Shown: positions 9,904 to 19,035, numbered from the stretch's first letter. The stretch: DNA of 64,000 bases from Yersinia thracica (GCF_902170565.1 NZ_CABHXX010000136.1:1-64000), one strand, 5' to 3'. Notes: generated by a model from the sequence alone, not told the origin. Translations and numbers: made by a program.

Positions 9904-10081
9904 ATTTTCAATACCTTTCTCGCGGTCTATTCAGCATGAATTTGTATAAAAGCTATTCATCACCAATACTAATAATGTGTGACACACTCAGCATTTTTTA
10001 CTTTTAAGATGCGGTGAATGTCAGCACGCCTGAGTGAAATATGAGTTAATAGTTCTTTGAGCTAAACATGGAGAGTCATTT

Positions 10082-10396
10082 ATGAAGATTTTTAAGACCT
10101 TGGCAGCTTTATGTATTGCAGTGGTTATGGCGATGGCAATATCCGCTTGTGCGCCTACAGCAAAATCGGAAGGAACTGGTGGTTATCTGGATGATACCGT
10201 GGTTACCACGAAAGTGAAATCTGCGCTGCTGGGTGAGAAGAATCTAAAATCGACTGAAATCAGTGTTGAGACGTTCAAAGGGCGGGTTCAACTGAGTGGT
10301 TTTGTTAGCTCGCGTCAGGATGCTAACCGCGCGGTACAGATTACCCGTGGTGTACCTGGGGTGAAATCTGTTAGCGATCAGATGCTTATCAGGTAA
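10082..10396 (+). CDS. BON-domain lipoprotein
   Basis: This 104-residue protein has a lipoprotein signal peptide: Lys at positions 2 and 6, a hydrophobic core, and lipobox ISAC with the lipidated Cys at 23. A single BON domain follows (about residues 37-103: DTVVTTKVKSALL, then VQLSGFVSS, then VPGVKSVSDQM). BON domains, as in OsmY and DolP, bind membranes and help envelope integrity under stress. It sits where E. coli has yciGFE, between trpA and ompW. The precise function is unknown. Confidence 0.85.
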   Translation: MKIFKTLAALCIAVVMAMAISACAPTAKSEGTGGYLDDTVVTTKVKSALLGEKNLKSTEISVETFKGRVQLSGFVSSRQDANRAVQITRGVPGVKSVSDQMLIR

Positions 10397-10529
10397 TTAT
10401 GTGTAGGTAAGCACCTATTATAGTCTGGTGACTGGCGGGGCGACTGCACCGATGGGCGCTCCGGCAACTTTGGTCGCTACGACCCATTCGGTACATTTCC
10501 CCGCCTACTTGATGCTAAAAACGAAAAAT

Positions 10530-10685
10530 ATTAGCCAAAGTCATTGGTGTTACAGCAAGGCAGCCAGCAAACGCATCCCGATGAGCCTATTTATTTTAAG
10601 GTCAACGACAGTCAGTGATTCGGGAGTCAGTGATTCGGGTAAGTGAGCGCAGCTAACACCGCTGTAACGCCAAGGACGAAGGATA
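10530..10685 (+). repeat. Degenerate ERIC-like element with internal duplication
   Basis: Recognisable ERIC pieces are present: CAGCAAGGCAGCCAGCAAACGC, ATCCCGATGAGC, and GTGATTCGGGTAAGTGAGCG followed by CAGCTAACACCGCTG. The left half of the central palindrome is disrupted. The 15-bp unit AGTCAGTGATTCGGG occurs twice in tandem (10610-10624 and 10625-10639). It abuts the 3' end of ompW. Confidence 0.75.
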
Positions 10686-10686
10686 A

Positions 10687-11322
10687 TTAGAAACGATAGC
10701 CAGCACCAAACATAAACACCCATGGATCAAGACGGGTATGAATACTTTGCTCTTGACCTGCTGCTTTGAATTTCACGTCAGTTTCGATATTCATCCACCA
10801 GACTGACATATTCACCATCCAGTTTTCGCTGACCATGTAATCCAAACCGGCCTGACCGGCTACACCCCAAGAGTCTTTGACACTTAAATCCGTCAGCCCA
10901 GCAGAAGTGCCGGTATTGTTGAATTTTTCATCAAAGAAAGTGGTGTAGTTCAGACCTATCCCCAGGTACGGGCGCAGTTTGTCTTGTTTATCACGGAAAT
11001 AATATTGCGCCATTAATGTCGGTGGCAATTGCTTAACTTCTGCAATATCGCCGGTCGGCCCTAGGCCAACCTTATGACGAAACGGCGTCGCGGCCAATAG
11101 TTCGATCCCGATGTTATCAGTAACCAGATAGCTGAAGGTCAGACCCAACTGGGTATTGTTATCCGCTTTGAAAGAACCATAACCTAACACATCATCAGAC
11201 CCGGTATTGGGTCTGACAGTTGCCGTCCCTGCCCGGAAAATATAATCGCCTGCTTGGTGCGCACTTACCGCAGTCGATGCCAGAGTTGCTACGGCTAACA
11301 ATGCCAAAGTGACTTTTTTCAT
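10687..11322 (-). CDS. ompW: Outer membrane protein OmpW
   Basis: This 211-residue eight-stranded beta-barrel porin is close to E. coli OmpW. The signal peptide MKKVTLALLAVATLASTAVSA is followed by the mature start HQAGDYIFRAG. Landmarks are LLAATPFRHKVG, LPPTLMAQYYF, and the C-terminal LDPWVFMFGAGYRF ending in phenylalanine for Bam recognition. The start was placed at the MKKV methionine because upstream in-frame codons would spoil the signal peptide. In E. coli the gene responds to oxygen through FNR, and a matching box lies upstream here. Confidence 0.96.
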   Translation of the reverse strand: MKKVTLALLAVATLASTAVSAHQAGDYIFRAGTATVRPNTGSDDVLGYGSFKADNNTQLGLTFSYLVTDNIGIELLAATPFRHKVGLGPTGDIAEVKQLPPTLMAQYYFRDKQDKLRPYLGIGLNYTTFFDEKFNNTGTSAGLTDLSVKDSWGVAGQAGLDYMVSENWMVNMSVWWMNIETDVKFKAAGQEQSIHTRLDPWVFMFGAGYRF

Positions 11323-11466
11323 TATCCATTCCATTTGTAGGTATATTCGCGAGCAGAATATACCTACAAATAAGTATTCATGATCCAATCGAGATCACAT
11401 CTTTCGTAACAATTTGAATAAAACCTAATTTAAGCATGGTTATTTAATGCCTTAATAATATTGAAA

Positions 11467-11480
11467 TTGATCTGGATCAT
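11467..11480. promoter_or_regulatory. FNR box between ompW and the CxxC protein gene
   Basis: TTGATCTGGATCAT matches the FNR consensus TTGATnnnnATCAA at 9 of 10 defined positions. It lies about 145 bp upstream of ompW and about 140 bp upstream of the divergent gene at 11619, so it could serve either. FNR control of ompW is known in E. coli. Confidence 0.6.
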
Positions 11481-11618
11481 AAATGGCTGTTTACATCAGA
11501 TTGTGCTCACAGCCATTGCTGAAACAGACAACAGGGGTCATGCTGCTATGCTTGGATGTCAGATGTGTGAAATCGTGATCGGTTGGCTGTTTACTTTGTA
11601 AGGAGCGGTAGATTAAAG

Positions 11619-12026
11619 ATGAGCGCTGAAATAAATCCGTGTGTCAGTTGTGGGGCCTGCTGTGCCTATTTTCGAGTGTCATTTTATTGGGCTGAAAGCC
11701 AGGATGGCGGTGGTACAGTCCCCCCCTCTATGACTGAACAAATTACCCCCTTTATTAGCTGTATGTCCGGCACTAACTGCCAATCCCCGCGCTGCACCGC
11801 CCTTCAGGGAGAGGTTGGTCAGTCTGTTTCCTGTTCAATCTATGGTCAGCGCCCACCTCCCTGTCATGAATTTGAACCGTCGGGGGAAGCCGGGGTTCAC
11901 AATCCATATTGTGACCGCGCCCGTGCCCACTACGGCTTGCCACCCTTACCTGTTGATAACATCCAGATAATTAGAGTAGAAGAAATCCGCCGTTGGCCAA
12001 TGACGGGATCCCACAGCGCGCCATAA
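11619..12026 (+). CDS. YkgJ-type cysteine cluster (CxxCxxCC) protein
   Basis: This 135-residue cytosolic protein belongs to the YkgJ/YeiW family of putative zinc- or iron-binding proteins. The defining motif [10 protein letters not shown] is at residues 5-14. Further cysteines follow in [28 protein letters not shown] and NPYCDRA. A TTG start 12 codons earlier is possible, but the ATG here has AAGGAG about 10 bases upstream and is preferred. The stop is 50 bp before yciC. No substrate is known. Confidence 0.85.
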   Translation: MSAEINPCVSCGACCAYFRVSFYWAESQDGGGTVPPSMTEQITPFISCMSGTNCQSPRCTALQGEVGQSVSCSIYGQRPPPCHEFEPSGEAGVHNPYCDRARAHYGLPPLPVDNIQIIRVEEIRRWPMTGSHSAP

Positions 12027-12076
12027 CAAGGTATAATCATCGGCTAAGCGCTATTTTTTCATCCCAAGGAGCTTTC

Positions 12077-12844
12077 ATGCCTATCACGGCTAACACTTTA
12101 TACCGTGACAGTTTTAACTTTCTACGCAATCAGCTACCCGCTATTCTGTTGCTGGCGCTGCTGACTGCGTTCATTACCGTCATGTTAAATCAGGCATTTA
12201 TCCCTGATACTGAACAATTGAGTAGTTTAAGTTCTACAGAAAGTGATTTCGCGTCATCAGGCAATCTCAGCATTACAGAATTAGTGGCGCAGCTCACACC
12301 GGAGCAACAGATTGTGCTGCTCAAAGTGTCAGCCGCGGCAACTTTCTCTGCACTAGTGGGTAACGTATTATTAGTCGGTGGCATGCTGACGCTGATTTCT
12401 ATGGTTTCTCAAGGCCGTCGTGTTAGCGCATTGCAGGCAATTGGCATTTCCCTGCCTATTTTACCCCGCCTACTGCTGCTAATGTTCATCGGCACCTTGT
12501 TGATTCAGTTGGGAATAACCCTGTTTATCGTGCCGGGTATTGTCATTGCTGTCGCACTTTCCCTGTCACCGGCTATCGTCACGACAGAAAAAATAGGTGT
12601 TTTTGCCGCCATGAAAGCCAGCACTAAATTGGCATTTGCCAATGTGCGGTTGATTGTTCCGGCAATGATGCTGTGGATAGCGGCCAAACTGATTTTACTG
12701 TATTTGGTCAATCACCTGACGGTGTTGCCGACGCCAATTGCCAGTGTCGTTTTAGCTTCACTGAGTAATCTGGTTTCTGCATTGTTGCTGGTGTATCTGT
12801 TCCGCTTATATATGTTATTGCGCCCGACCGACATTACTGTATAA
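12077..12844 (+). CDS. yciC: YciC, UPF0259 inner membrane protein
   Basis: This 255-residue integral membrane protein is collinear with E. coli YciC (MSITAQSVYRD... there, [11 protein letters not shown] here). About six hydrophobic segments are visible, starting with [16 protein letters not shown] at residues 18-33 and ending with [15 protein letters not shown]. The ATG has AAGGAG upstream and matches the E. coli N-terminus. Function is unknown. It lies next to ompW as in E. coli, but a SulP gene separates it from yciB. Confidence 0.93.
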   Translation: MPITANTLYRDSFNFLRNQLPAILLLALLTAFITVMLNQAFIPDTEQLSSLSSTESDFASSGNLSITELVAQLTPEQQIVLLKVSAAATFSALVGNVLLVGGMLTLISMVSQGRRVSALQAIGISLPILPRLLLLMFIGTLLIQLGITLFIVPGIVIAVALSLSPAIVTTEKIGVFAAMKASTKLAFANVRLIVPAMMLWIAAKLILLYLVNHLTVLPTPIASVVLASLSNLVSALLLVYLFRLYMLLRPTDITV

Positions 12845-12865
12845 ATATCAGTCAGATAACATGAC

Positions 12866-12890
12866 AAAAGGGCCATTACGGCCCTTTTTT
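12866..12890. terminator. Bidirectional terminator between yciC and sulP
   Basis: AAAAGGGCC (12866-12874) pairs with GGCCCTTTT (12880-12888) across a 5-nt loop, and T residues continue to 12890. Convergent genes end on both sides, so it can serve both strands. Confidence 0.9.
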
Positions 12891-12891
12891 A

Positions 12892-14646
12892 TTATTCAGG
12901 ATTCAGCACATTTACTGTTGTACTGATTTCCGGCTCAGCTTCCGGCTCTTGTCTCTCTGCCACCCGCTGTTTACTCTGAATCAGCTTGAGGGCTAAATAG
13001 AGATCGGGCACCAAAATCAGGTCATCATCATGACTTTTCAGCCGATTAATCCGGAACCAGCGCGTCAGTTCGGTGCGCCGCCCTGCCAATATCAGCTTAA
13101 TATTGCGCTGTTTTAAGTCGCGTTTAAGCTCATCAATCGCCGCCAACACACTGATATCCGCATAGGTAAAGCTGGCAACCGCATCAATCACCACCCAATT
13201 GGCCGGATGTGGCGTGCTGTCGACCAAATTCAGAATGCGCCGTTTAAAATAGGCGACGTTGAAATACGTCAGTGGCGAGTTAAACCGGTAAATCATCACG
13301 CCGGGTACAGGTTTGATGCCATTGCCACTGCGCATTGAATGGATCATGCCATCGGCATTCACCCCCAATAACTGCTCTGTCGGGCGAAAAACGGTGCGCA
13401 AGAATTGTAATAACCCCAACAATACCGCCAAACCAATGCCACTAATAACGCCGACCAATACCACGCTGACAAAAGTAAAAATCGCCAAATAGAAAGCTTG
13501 CGTATTACGTTTCCGTAATTGCCATAAACTCCTAAATCCGAGCAAAGACCAGGCGGCATAAATCAGCACCACGCCCAACGCCGCTATCGGGATATATTGC
13601 AGGGGACGGGTTAAAAACAGCAACACCATGGCGATAACCAATGCGGCAATAATGGACACCAACTGGCTTTTGCCATTATTGGCATCATTTACCGCAGTAC
13701 GGGTGCTGGCCCCACTGATGGCAAAACCCTGAGACAAAGCAGAAACAATATTGGTAACACCGAGTGCGCGCAGCTCGACATCCGCATCGACTTCATAACC
13801 ATTCTTCGCCGCAAAACTGCGGGCGGTGAGCATCATACTGACAAAGCTGACTACCGCCAGGTTGAGTGCCGGGATCACCATGTCACGTAACAGGCCTGGC
13901 TGAAAATCTGGCCAATGCACCATGGGCAAACCGCCGTCAAATCCCCCCACCACCCCAACACCAAATTGCTGCATATTGGCAGCCCAGGAGACAAAGGTCG
14001 CCATGACAATCGCCAACAAAGGCGCGGGCCAATTTGGCCGTAACCACTTGACGCCATACAGCACCACAAAAGTCAGTAGTGAAATCGCGACCGTGGGTAA
14101 ATGGCTGTTAACCAAATTATGCGGCAGTGCCAAAACTCGCTCAATCAATTGAGGCGGGCGGGTCATAAAACCAAAAACTTTGCCCAATTGGTCAACAATA
14201 ATGGTGACCGCCACCCCATTGAGCAAGCCGGTCAGTATCGGCCGCGATAATAAATCCGCCAACGCCCCCAACTTGAAGCGGCTGGCCACCAAGCACCATG
14301 TCCCCATCATCAGAGTCATCATGATGGTAAGCTGCCAATGAACCTCGCTATTCCCCGCCGCTAATGGGGCAACCACCGCCGCTATTACCGCGCAGGTTGC
14401 TGCGTCCGGCCCGACAATCAATTGCCGTGATGAACCAAAGAATGCATAGGCAATCATCGGCAAAATACAAGAATACAAGCCGACGGCGGCACTAACACCG
14501 GTCAATTCCGCATAGGCGATTGCGATGGGTAATGCCACTGCCGCCACCGACAACCCGGCTCTCATATCTGGCTTGAGCCAGTCGCGTTCATAAGCCATTA
14601 ATTGGGTCAAACCCGGCATCCAATACCGGAGTGATTTTCTCTGCAT
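12892..14646 (-). CDS. SulP/SLC26-family anion permease with STAS domain
   Basis: This 584-residue inner membrane transporter has the SulP core. The signature DMRAGLSVAAVALPIAIAYAELTG is near residue 27, GPDAATCAVIAA follows near 80, and about 10-14 transmembrane segments are visible. A cytoplasmic STAS domain covers about residues 440-550 (VMIYRFNSPLTYFN, then WVVIDAVASFTYADISV). Such proteins move sulfate, bicarbonate or dicarboxylates; the substrate cannot be read from sequence. It is not the orthologue of E. coli DauA. It is inserted on the opposite strand between yciC and yciB, which are neighbours in E. coli. Confidence 0.9.
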   Translation of the reverse strand: MQRKSLRYWMPGLTQLMAYERDWLKPDMRAGLSVAAVALPIAIAYAELTGVSAAVGLYSCILPMIAYAFFGSSRQLIVGPDAATCAVIAAVVAPLAAGNSEVHWQLTIMMTLMMGTWCLVASRFKLGALADLLSRPILTGLLNGVAVTIIVDQLGKVFGFMTRPPQLIERVLALPHNLVNSHLPTVAISLLTFVVLYGVKWLRPNWPAPLLAIVMATFVSWAANMQQFGVGVVGGFDGGLPMVHWPDFQPGLLRDMVIPALNLAVVSFVSMMLTARSFAAKNGYEVDADVELRALGVTNIVSALSQGFAISGASTRTAVNDANNGKSQLVSIIAALVIAMVLLFLTRPLQYIPIAALGVVLIYAAWSLLGFRSLWQLRKRNTQAFYLAIFTFVSVVLVGVISGIGLAVLLGLLQFLRTVFRPTEQLLGVNADGMIHSMRSGNGIKPVPGVMIYRFNSPLTYFNVAYFKRRILNLVDSTPHPANWVVIDAVASFTYADISVLAAIDELKRDLKQRNIKLILAGRRTELTRWFRINRLKSHDDDLILVPDLYLALKLIQSKQRVAERQEPEAEPEISTTVNVLNPE

Positions 14647-14875
14647 ATTTACTCCACAAACTTTAACCCAATATCTGTTTCTTATAATGCTGGGTTAGTG
14701 ACTGACTGGCAATATACAGAAAATATCTGTTACGTGTTTATCGTAAGTTTCTGCAAATTCCGCTGGCAGAACGCGCATTCCAGCAGATAATTGAGGATAA
14801 TAGTGTTTTGTCGCAGGTACCCTCACCTCACTGAATCCGGTATAGTCAGGCGGTGTATAAATGATGGATTGATTC

Positions 14876-15418
14876 ATGAAGCAACTTTTAGATTTTCTCC
14901 CATTGGTCGTGTTTTTCGTTTTCTACAAAATGTATGACATTTTTGTCGCCTCAGGGGCACTGATTGTCGCCACATTGTTAGCGCTAGCCTTTACTTGGGT
15001 TAAATACCGCAAGGTCGAAAAAATGACACTGGTCACCGCCATTATGGTGCTGGTATTTGGTACCTTGACGCTGGCATTCCACAGTGACTTATTCATTAAG
15101 TGGAAAGTGACCGTGCTGTATGTTTTGTTCGCCGGTGCATTGCTCATCAGCCAGTGGTTTATGAAAAAACCCCTGATTCAGCGAATGCTTGGCAAAGAAT
15201 TAACCTTGCCAGATAGCGTCTGGTCGACGCTGAACCTGTCTTGGGCAGTGTTCTTCCTGGTGTGTGGGCTACTGAATATCTATGTCGCGTTCTGGTTACC
15301 ACAAGATATTTGGGTCAATTTCAAAGTCTTCGGCTTAACGGCCCTGACGCTGGTATTCACACTCATCAGCGGCGTTTATATCTACAAACATATGCCGGAA
15401 GAACAGAAAAAGTCATAA
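14876..15418 (+). CDS. yciB: YciB/IspZ septation protein A
   Basis: This 180-residue inner membrane protein has five predicted membrane spans and begins [19 protein letters not shown], as in the YciB/IspZ family. YciB interacts with elongasome and divisome proteins and affects envelope integrity in E. coli. Family landmarks are [20 protein letters not shown] and [20 protein letters not shown]. The protein is complete. yciA follows 19 bp later and is likely cotranscribed. Confidence 0.95.
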   Translation: MKQLLDFLPLVVFFVFYKMYDIFVASGALIVATLLALAFTWVKYRKVEKMTLVTAIMVLVFGTLTLAFHSDLFIKWKVTVLYVLFAGALLISQWFMKKPLIQRMLGKELTLPDSVWSTLNLSWAVFFLVCGLLNIYVAFWLPQDIWVNFKVFGLTALTLVFTLISGVYIYKHMPEEQKKS

Positions 15419-15437
15419 TTTAAAATAGTAGGCAGAG

Positions 15438-15887
15438 ATGACCCAAGAACAAACATCACCTCGCGGTGAGCGGTTATTACCTAACGGTGAGCTGGTGCTT
15501 CGCACCCTTGCCATGCCCGCCGATACTAATGCCAACGGGGATATTTTCGGTGGCTGGTTGATGTCGCAAATGGACATTGGCGGTGCTATTCAAGCGAAAG
15601 AGATAGCCCAAGGCCGAGTCGTCACGGTGCGGGTTGATGGCATGACTTTTCTCAAACCGGTTGCCGTGGGTGACGTAGTTTGTTGTTATGCCCGCTGCAT
15701 TAAGTCCGGCCGCAGCTCTATTACCATTAATATTGAAGTCTGGGTGAAAAAGGTCTCTTCTGAGCCTATTGGGCAGCGCTACAAAGCCACTGAAGCGGTC
15801 TTCACCTATGTGGCCGTTGATGATGCAGGTAAAGCCCGCGCCTTGCCTGAAGGCAGCCGAAATTTTGAAGTTGGCGCGACGCAATAG
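15438..15887 (+). CDS. yciA: Acyl-CoA thioesterase YciA
   Basis: This hot-dog-fold thioesterase of 149 residues hydrolyses a broad range of acyl-CoAs. The family motif is GELVLRTLAMPADTNANGDIFGGWL near residue 17, where the Asn/Asp-rich stretch before FGGW forms the active site. It continues with MDIGGAIQAKEIAQGRVVTV. The gene is part of the yciB-yciA unit, ends at a strong terminator, and is convergent with tonB as in E. coli. Confidence 0.95.
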   Translation: MTQEQTSPRGERLLPNGELVLRTLAMPADTNANGDIFGGWLMSQMDIGGAIQAKEIAQGRVVTVRVDGMTFLKPVAVGDVVCCYARCIKSGRSSITINIEVWVKKVSSEPIGQRYKATEAVFTYVAVDDAGKARALPEGSRNFEVGATQ

Positions 15888-15911
15888 CCGTAAAGCTATC
15901 CGATAGCATGC

Positions 15912-15941
15912 AAAAAGGGTCGCTATAAAGCGGCCCTTTTT
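15912..15941. terminator. Terminator after yciA (bidirectional with tonB)
   Basis: AAAAAGGG plus CGC pairs with GCG plus CCCTTTTT across a short loop, with one unpaired base on each side. T-runs exit on both strands. yciA and tonB converge here. Confidence 0.85.
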
Positions 15942-15996
15942 ATTGCAGCGTGACATTAATGCAGCATAGACACCGCCGAACAGCCATATCACGGGC

Positions 15997-16749
15997 TTAG
16001 TTCATTTCCGTCGTGCCACCAATTTTGAACACGATAGTGGTGACGCGATTTTTGTCCGTACCATCAAAACGCCATTTGCGCATCACCTGCTTCACTTCGC
16101 GCTCAAAGGTATTGCGCGGCGTTGCTTCCAATATCTGCACATTGGTGACTCGACCATCTTCGTCAATGTCATATTGTACTTTAACCTGCCCTTCAATGCC
16201 CAAAGCCAGTGCTCGAGCGGGATAATTCGGCTTCGCTTTGCTGAGCGCTCTTGGCCCGGTCGATGTTGATACCCCTGGCGTCGTCGCCTTAGGTGCAGAT
16301 TTTACCGGTGCATTGGTAGAAACCAATGCTGGCTCATCCGATTTAAACGGTTTGTCATCCGGTGGTGCAACCGTCTTTTTAACATCCGGCTTCTTCACTT
16401 CTGGCTTTTTGACTTCTTTTTTCACCGGTTTTGGTTTCGGTTTGGGCTTCACCGGTTCAGGAAGCGGGACTGGCACCGGTTCTGGCAGCACTACTGGCTC
16501 TGGCGGTGCTTCTTCAACAGCTTCAGGTTCCGGCTCGGCCTGTGGCTCCGCCGCCGCTGGCTGGGGTGCCGCGAAGGTATCTATATTCACCATGGTGACA
16601 GCCAGCGGCGCGTCTTCTATCTCTGGCTGTATATTCATTTGCTCTACAGATACATATAGCAGCGCTGCAATGACGCTGCCATGTAGCCCGACTGAAAATA
16701 CAAGTGGCCACGTCACCCGTCGACCCAGGAAAATTTTATTTAGCTGCAT
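15997..16749 (-). CDS. tonB: TonB energy-transducing protein
   Basis: TonB couples the proton motive force from ExbB-ExbD to outer membrane receptors for siderophores, haem and vitamin B12. The 250-residue protein has an N-terminal membrane anchor with the SxxxH motif (Ser19, His23 in SVGLH). A long periplasmic linker is rich in Pro-Glu then Pro-Lys repeats (residues about 60-125). The C-terminal domain carries the YP motif (NYPARA near 176) and ends IGGTTEMN. The gene is monocistronic and convergent with yciA. A weak Fur-like sequence lies upstream. Confidence 0.96.
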   Translation of the reverse strand: MQLNKIFLGRRVTWPLVFSVGLHGSVIAALLYVSVEQMNIQPEIEDAPLAVTMVNIDTFAAPQPAAAEPQAEPEPEAVEEAPPEPVVLPEPVPVPLPEPVKPKPKPKPVKKEVKKPEVKKPDVKKTVAPPDDKPFKSDEPALVSTNAPVKSAPKATTPGVSTSTGPRALSKAKPNYPARALALGIEGQVKVQYDIDEDGRVTNVQILEATPRNTFEREVKQVMRKWRFDGTDKNRVTTIVFKIGGTTEMN

Positions 16750-16785
16750 AATAATTCAGTGTCCTCTAATGCCGCTAAGTTTAAA

Positions 16786-16806
16786 TGCAAATAGCAATCA
16801 TATTCA
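16786..16806. promoter_or_regulatory. Possible Fur box upstream of tonB
   Basis: AAATAGCAATCATATTC resembles the right three hexamers of the Fur consensus GATAATGATAATCATTATC at roughly 11 of 16 positions. tonB is iron-regulated by Fur in enterobacteria. The match is imperfect, so this is a candidate only. Confidence 0.35.
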
Positions 16807-17053
16807 ATAAGCATGAGCAAACAATCTTACTGAACAGCTTTAAATGATGCTTTAAACGGCAATATCTACCCAATAACACTTTCCATTTACGCTTAGTTAT
16901 CATTTTATTTCATTATAAATTACCGGTGTATTCACCTAAGAATTTTAGATGCCGCCCTTTATGCAGATTATTGAATTTATGGAGAGAACATGGTGTTATG
17001 GAGCACTGAACACAAATCATCATATTGAAGTATATACATTTAAAAGGTGAAAC

Positions 17054-17350
17054 ATGCTGTACATAATCCTTGCGACCGATGTCCCTGATTCACTTGAGAA
17101 GCGCTTGTCTGTGCGCCCTGCACATTTGACGCGCTTACAGGCATTACAAGATCAAGGCCGTTTATTGACGGCAGGCCCTAATCCCGCCATCGACAGTGCT
17201 GATCCCGGTGCTGCTGGGTTCAGCGGTTCTACCGTGATAGCTGAGTTTGAATCGCAGCACGAGGCCGAGGCTTGGGCTGAACAAGACCCTTATGTTGCCG
17301 CTGGGGTATATCACTCGGTCATTGTAAAACCTTATAAACGCGTATTTTGA
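17054..17350 (+). CDS. yciI: YciI family protein
   Basis: This 98-residue dimeric ferredoxin-like protein closely matches E. coli YciI throughout: [42 protein letters not shown], and [16 protein letters not shown]. The family is thought to be enzymatic because of conserved His and Asp residues in the cleft, but no reaction is established. The ATG has AAAGGTG upstream. It lies divergent from tonB, the same order as in E. coli. Confidence 0.94.
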   Translation: MLYIILATDVPDSLEKRLSVRPAHLTRLQALQDQGRLLTAGPNPAIDSADPGAAGFSGSTVIAEFESQHEAEAWAEQDPYVAAGVYHSVIVKPYKRVF

Positions 17351-17575
17351 ATCAATGATTATTCAGGTGCCGCGCCCCTAATGGCGGCAGCCATTTGACA
17401 GAAGATATTCCTCACCATTCCTAGCCAGATTTTGGTTCACATTTCCCGGTCACTGCCGGGTTATTACATGTCTTTAATCAACTTTACTTATAATTACCGA
17501 GAATTAATGTCTAATTCTGTATCGATTGTTATGTCGAGACGATAAGCCATTTTGTTAAATGCGGAGATGAATACT

Positions 17576-17833
17576 ATGCAGTGTCCAGTATGCAAAGATA
17601 CCCAACTGGTTATGTCTGAACGTAAAAGCATTGAGATTGATTATTGCCCGAACTGCCGTGGTGTTTGGCTTGATCGCGGGGAGCTTGATAAAATCATTGA
17701 AAAATCAACTGAGAGTGCGCCTGCGGCCTCTTATGCTGAACCGAGAAATAGTGATCGTGATCGCGACCATCACGGATATTCAAAGCCCAAGCACTATAAA
17801 AAGAAAAGTTTTCTGTCAGAGTTGTTTGATTGA
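17576..17833 (+). CDS. TFIIB-type zinc-ribbon protein
   Basis: This 85-residue protein has an N-terminal zinc ribbon: CPVC at residues 3-6 and CPNC near 25-28, followed by RGVWLDRGELDKII. This is the signature of the zf-TFIIB family of small bacterial proteins. The C-terminal half is polar and basic (SKPKHYKKKSF) and ends in SELFD. The ATG at 17576 has GGAG 9 bases upstream; an ATG three codons earlier is less well placed. Function is unknown. It occupies the place where E. coli has kch. Confidence 0.82.
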   Translation: MQCPVCKDTQLVMSERKSIEIDYCPNCRGVWLDRGELDKIIEKSTESAPAASYAEPRNSDRDRDHHGYSKPKHYKKKSFLSELFD

Positions 17834-17899
17834 CTCTGATGATGACTTAGATGGAAATCATACGCCTGACTCCAGGCGTATTAGCTTGATTACACCCGA

Positions 17900-18163
17900 C
17901 TACACTTTGTAGTGTTTCAGCCAATGATCTTCACAGGCTTCCACCGCTTTATCCAACATATGCGCCGGTGATTTTAGGATCATATGGTCTTTTCTTACCC
18001 AGACAGAATAAGTATGTTTGCCGGCAGCAATGACTTGTTCAGAATAAATTGCAGCGTGATATATCAGCTCAGACTCTTCACAATAAATCTCATATTTATA
18101 CAGCGCCGTGCTGGTTTTCAAATCCCCGAAGAATACTGTTTTCGCTAATTTATATTGAGACAT
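17900..18163 (-). CDS. Hypothetical protein, 87 residues
   Basis: I do not recognise this gene. The protein begins MSQYKLAKTVFFGD, contains IYCEESELIYHAAIYSEQVI and HTYSVWVRKDHMIL, and ends DHWLKHYKV. It has no signal peptide or membrane span, and the composition is mixed and protein-like. AAAGG lies about 9 bases before the chosen ATG, which favours it over an in-frame ATG 12 codons upstream. It is a single gene between the convergent zinc-ribbon gene and the EAL gene on its own strand. Confidence 0.6.
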   Translation of the reverse strand: MSQYKLAKTVFFGDLKTSTALYKYEIYCEESELIYHAAIYSEQVIAAGKHTYSVWVRKDHMILKSPAHMLDKAVEACEDHWLKHYKV

Positions 18164-18303
18164 TAACTGTAGCCTTTGCTGAACTAGGGATGACATCATC
18201 CGCCGAACCGCATGATATAACTGTGATATTCACAGCAAAAGTTTACCTAAGTTGATGTCCTATCGATAAATTTTGACTTTCATCTCCCGCGCCTTATAGC
18301 CCG

Positions 18304-19035
18304 CTAACTGAATTCTCTAATATTAAAATGATCATATTGCAGAGGCAGATGGCTCACCGCATCTAATGGACAAGCACTGAATAAGTAACCTTGCATGGCA
18401 TCAACGCCCATATCGGCGAGTTGGCTAAACTGCTGGTGAGTTTCGACACCCTCGATAATCACATGCTGGCAATGGCTGCGCAAACTCACGATCAGGTTAT
18501 CAAAGGTAGCGCTCCCTCCACATTGCCAATAAAAGTGCTTATCAATTTTTACACATTCAAAGAAGCCACTGGCTGATGCTGCAATATGAGCATCACCGCT
18601 ACCAAAATCGTCCAACCAGAGAGAATATCGTTTAGCCAGCTTACTCAATAATGTATTCTCAGCGCCATCACTGAGGTTAGGAAAACATTCCATTATTTCC
18701 AATCGGATAAAAGGCATTGAACTCAACAACAATATGACCTCTTCATCATTCAACACCGCATTTGCCATATCAAAATCTATATTTATTGAGAGTATTATTT
18801 GATGTTCAGTAAACCACTGCTGTTGATTTTTCACTTCACATAATTGAGTGCGCAATAATTTTGCTTTCATCTGAGCATTAAGTTGATGTAAAAAGCGCTC
18901 AGTATAAATGGGCGATTTAAAAGAGGTTGTGGTAAAGCGACTCAATAACTCTACTGCAAGCAACTTACCGTCACGTTTGTAAACTGGTTCACAGATAAAA
19001 GTGCAATCAACAACAATGTTGAGTCTGCTATCCAC
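18304..19035 (-). CDS. Stand-alone EAL-domain protein (putative c-di-GMP phosphodiesterase)
   Basis: The 243-residue protein is almost entirely one EAL domain, with no GGDEF, sensor or membrane segment. Active-site residues of the family are visible: Glu in AVELLSRF (a variant of the EALxR signature), Asn in SINIDF, Glu in RLEIME, both Asp in LDDFGSG, Lys in VKIDKHF, Glu in IEGVETH, and Gln in MQGYLF. It could therefore hydrolyse cyclic di-GMP, although the variant signature leaves a non-catalytic role possible, as for YdiV. Three TTGATCAA-like palindromes lie just upstream. Confidence 0.82.
   Translation of the reverse strand: MDSRLNIVVDCTFICEPVYKRDGKLLAVELLSRFTTTSFKSPIYTERFLHQLNAQMKAKLLRTQLCEVKNQQQWFTEHQIILSINIDFDMANAVLNDEEVILLLSSMPFIRLEIMECFPNLSDGAENTLLSKLAKRYSLWLDDFGSGDAHIAASASGFFECVKIDKHFYWQCGGSATFDNLIVSLRSHCQHVIIEGVETHQQFSQLADMGVDAMQGYLFSACPLDAVSHLPLQYDHFNIREFS

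Noticed and set aside
15477..15992. A 171-codon minus-strand frame opposite yciA
   Set aside because: It is the complement of the well-supported yciA gene and crosses its terminator.
16238..16810. A 190-codon plus-strand frame rich in Gly, Ser and Thr opposite tonB
   Set aside because: It is the antisense of the Pro-Glu and Pro-Lys codon repeats of tonB. The repeat composition removes stop codons and makes a false frame.
16990..17028. A 12-codon frame MVLWSTEHKSSY preceded by GGAGAG just upstream of yciI
   Set aside because: It is too short to judge and has no leader-peptide logic such as repeated codons plus an attenuator.
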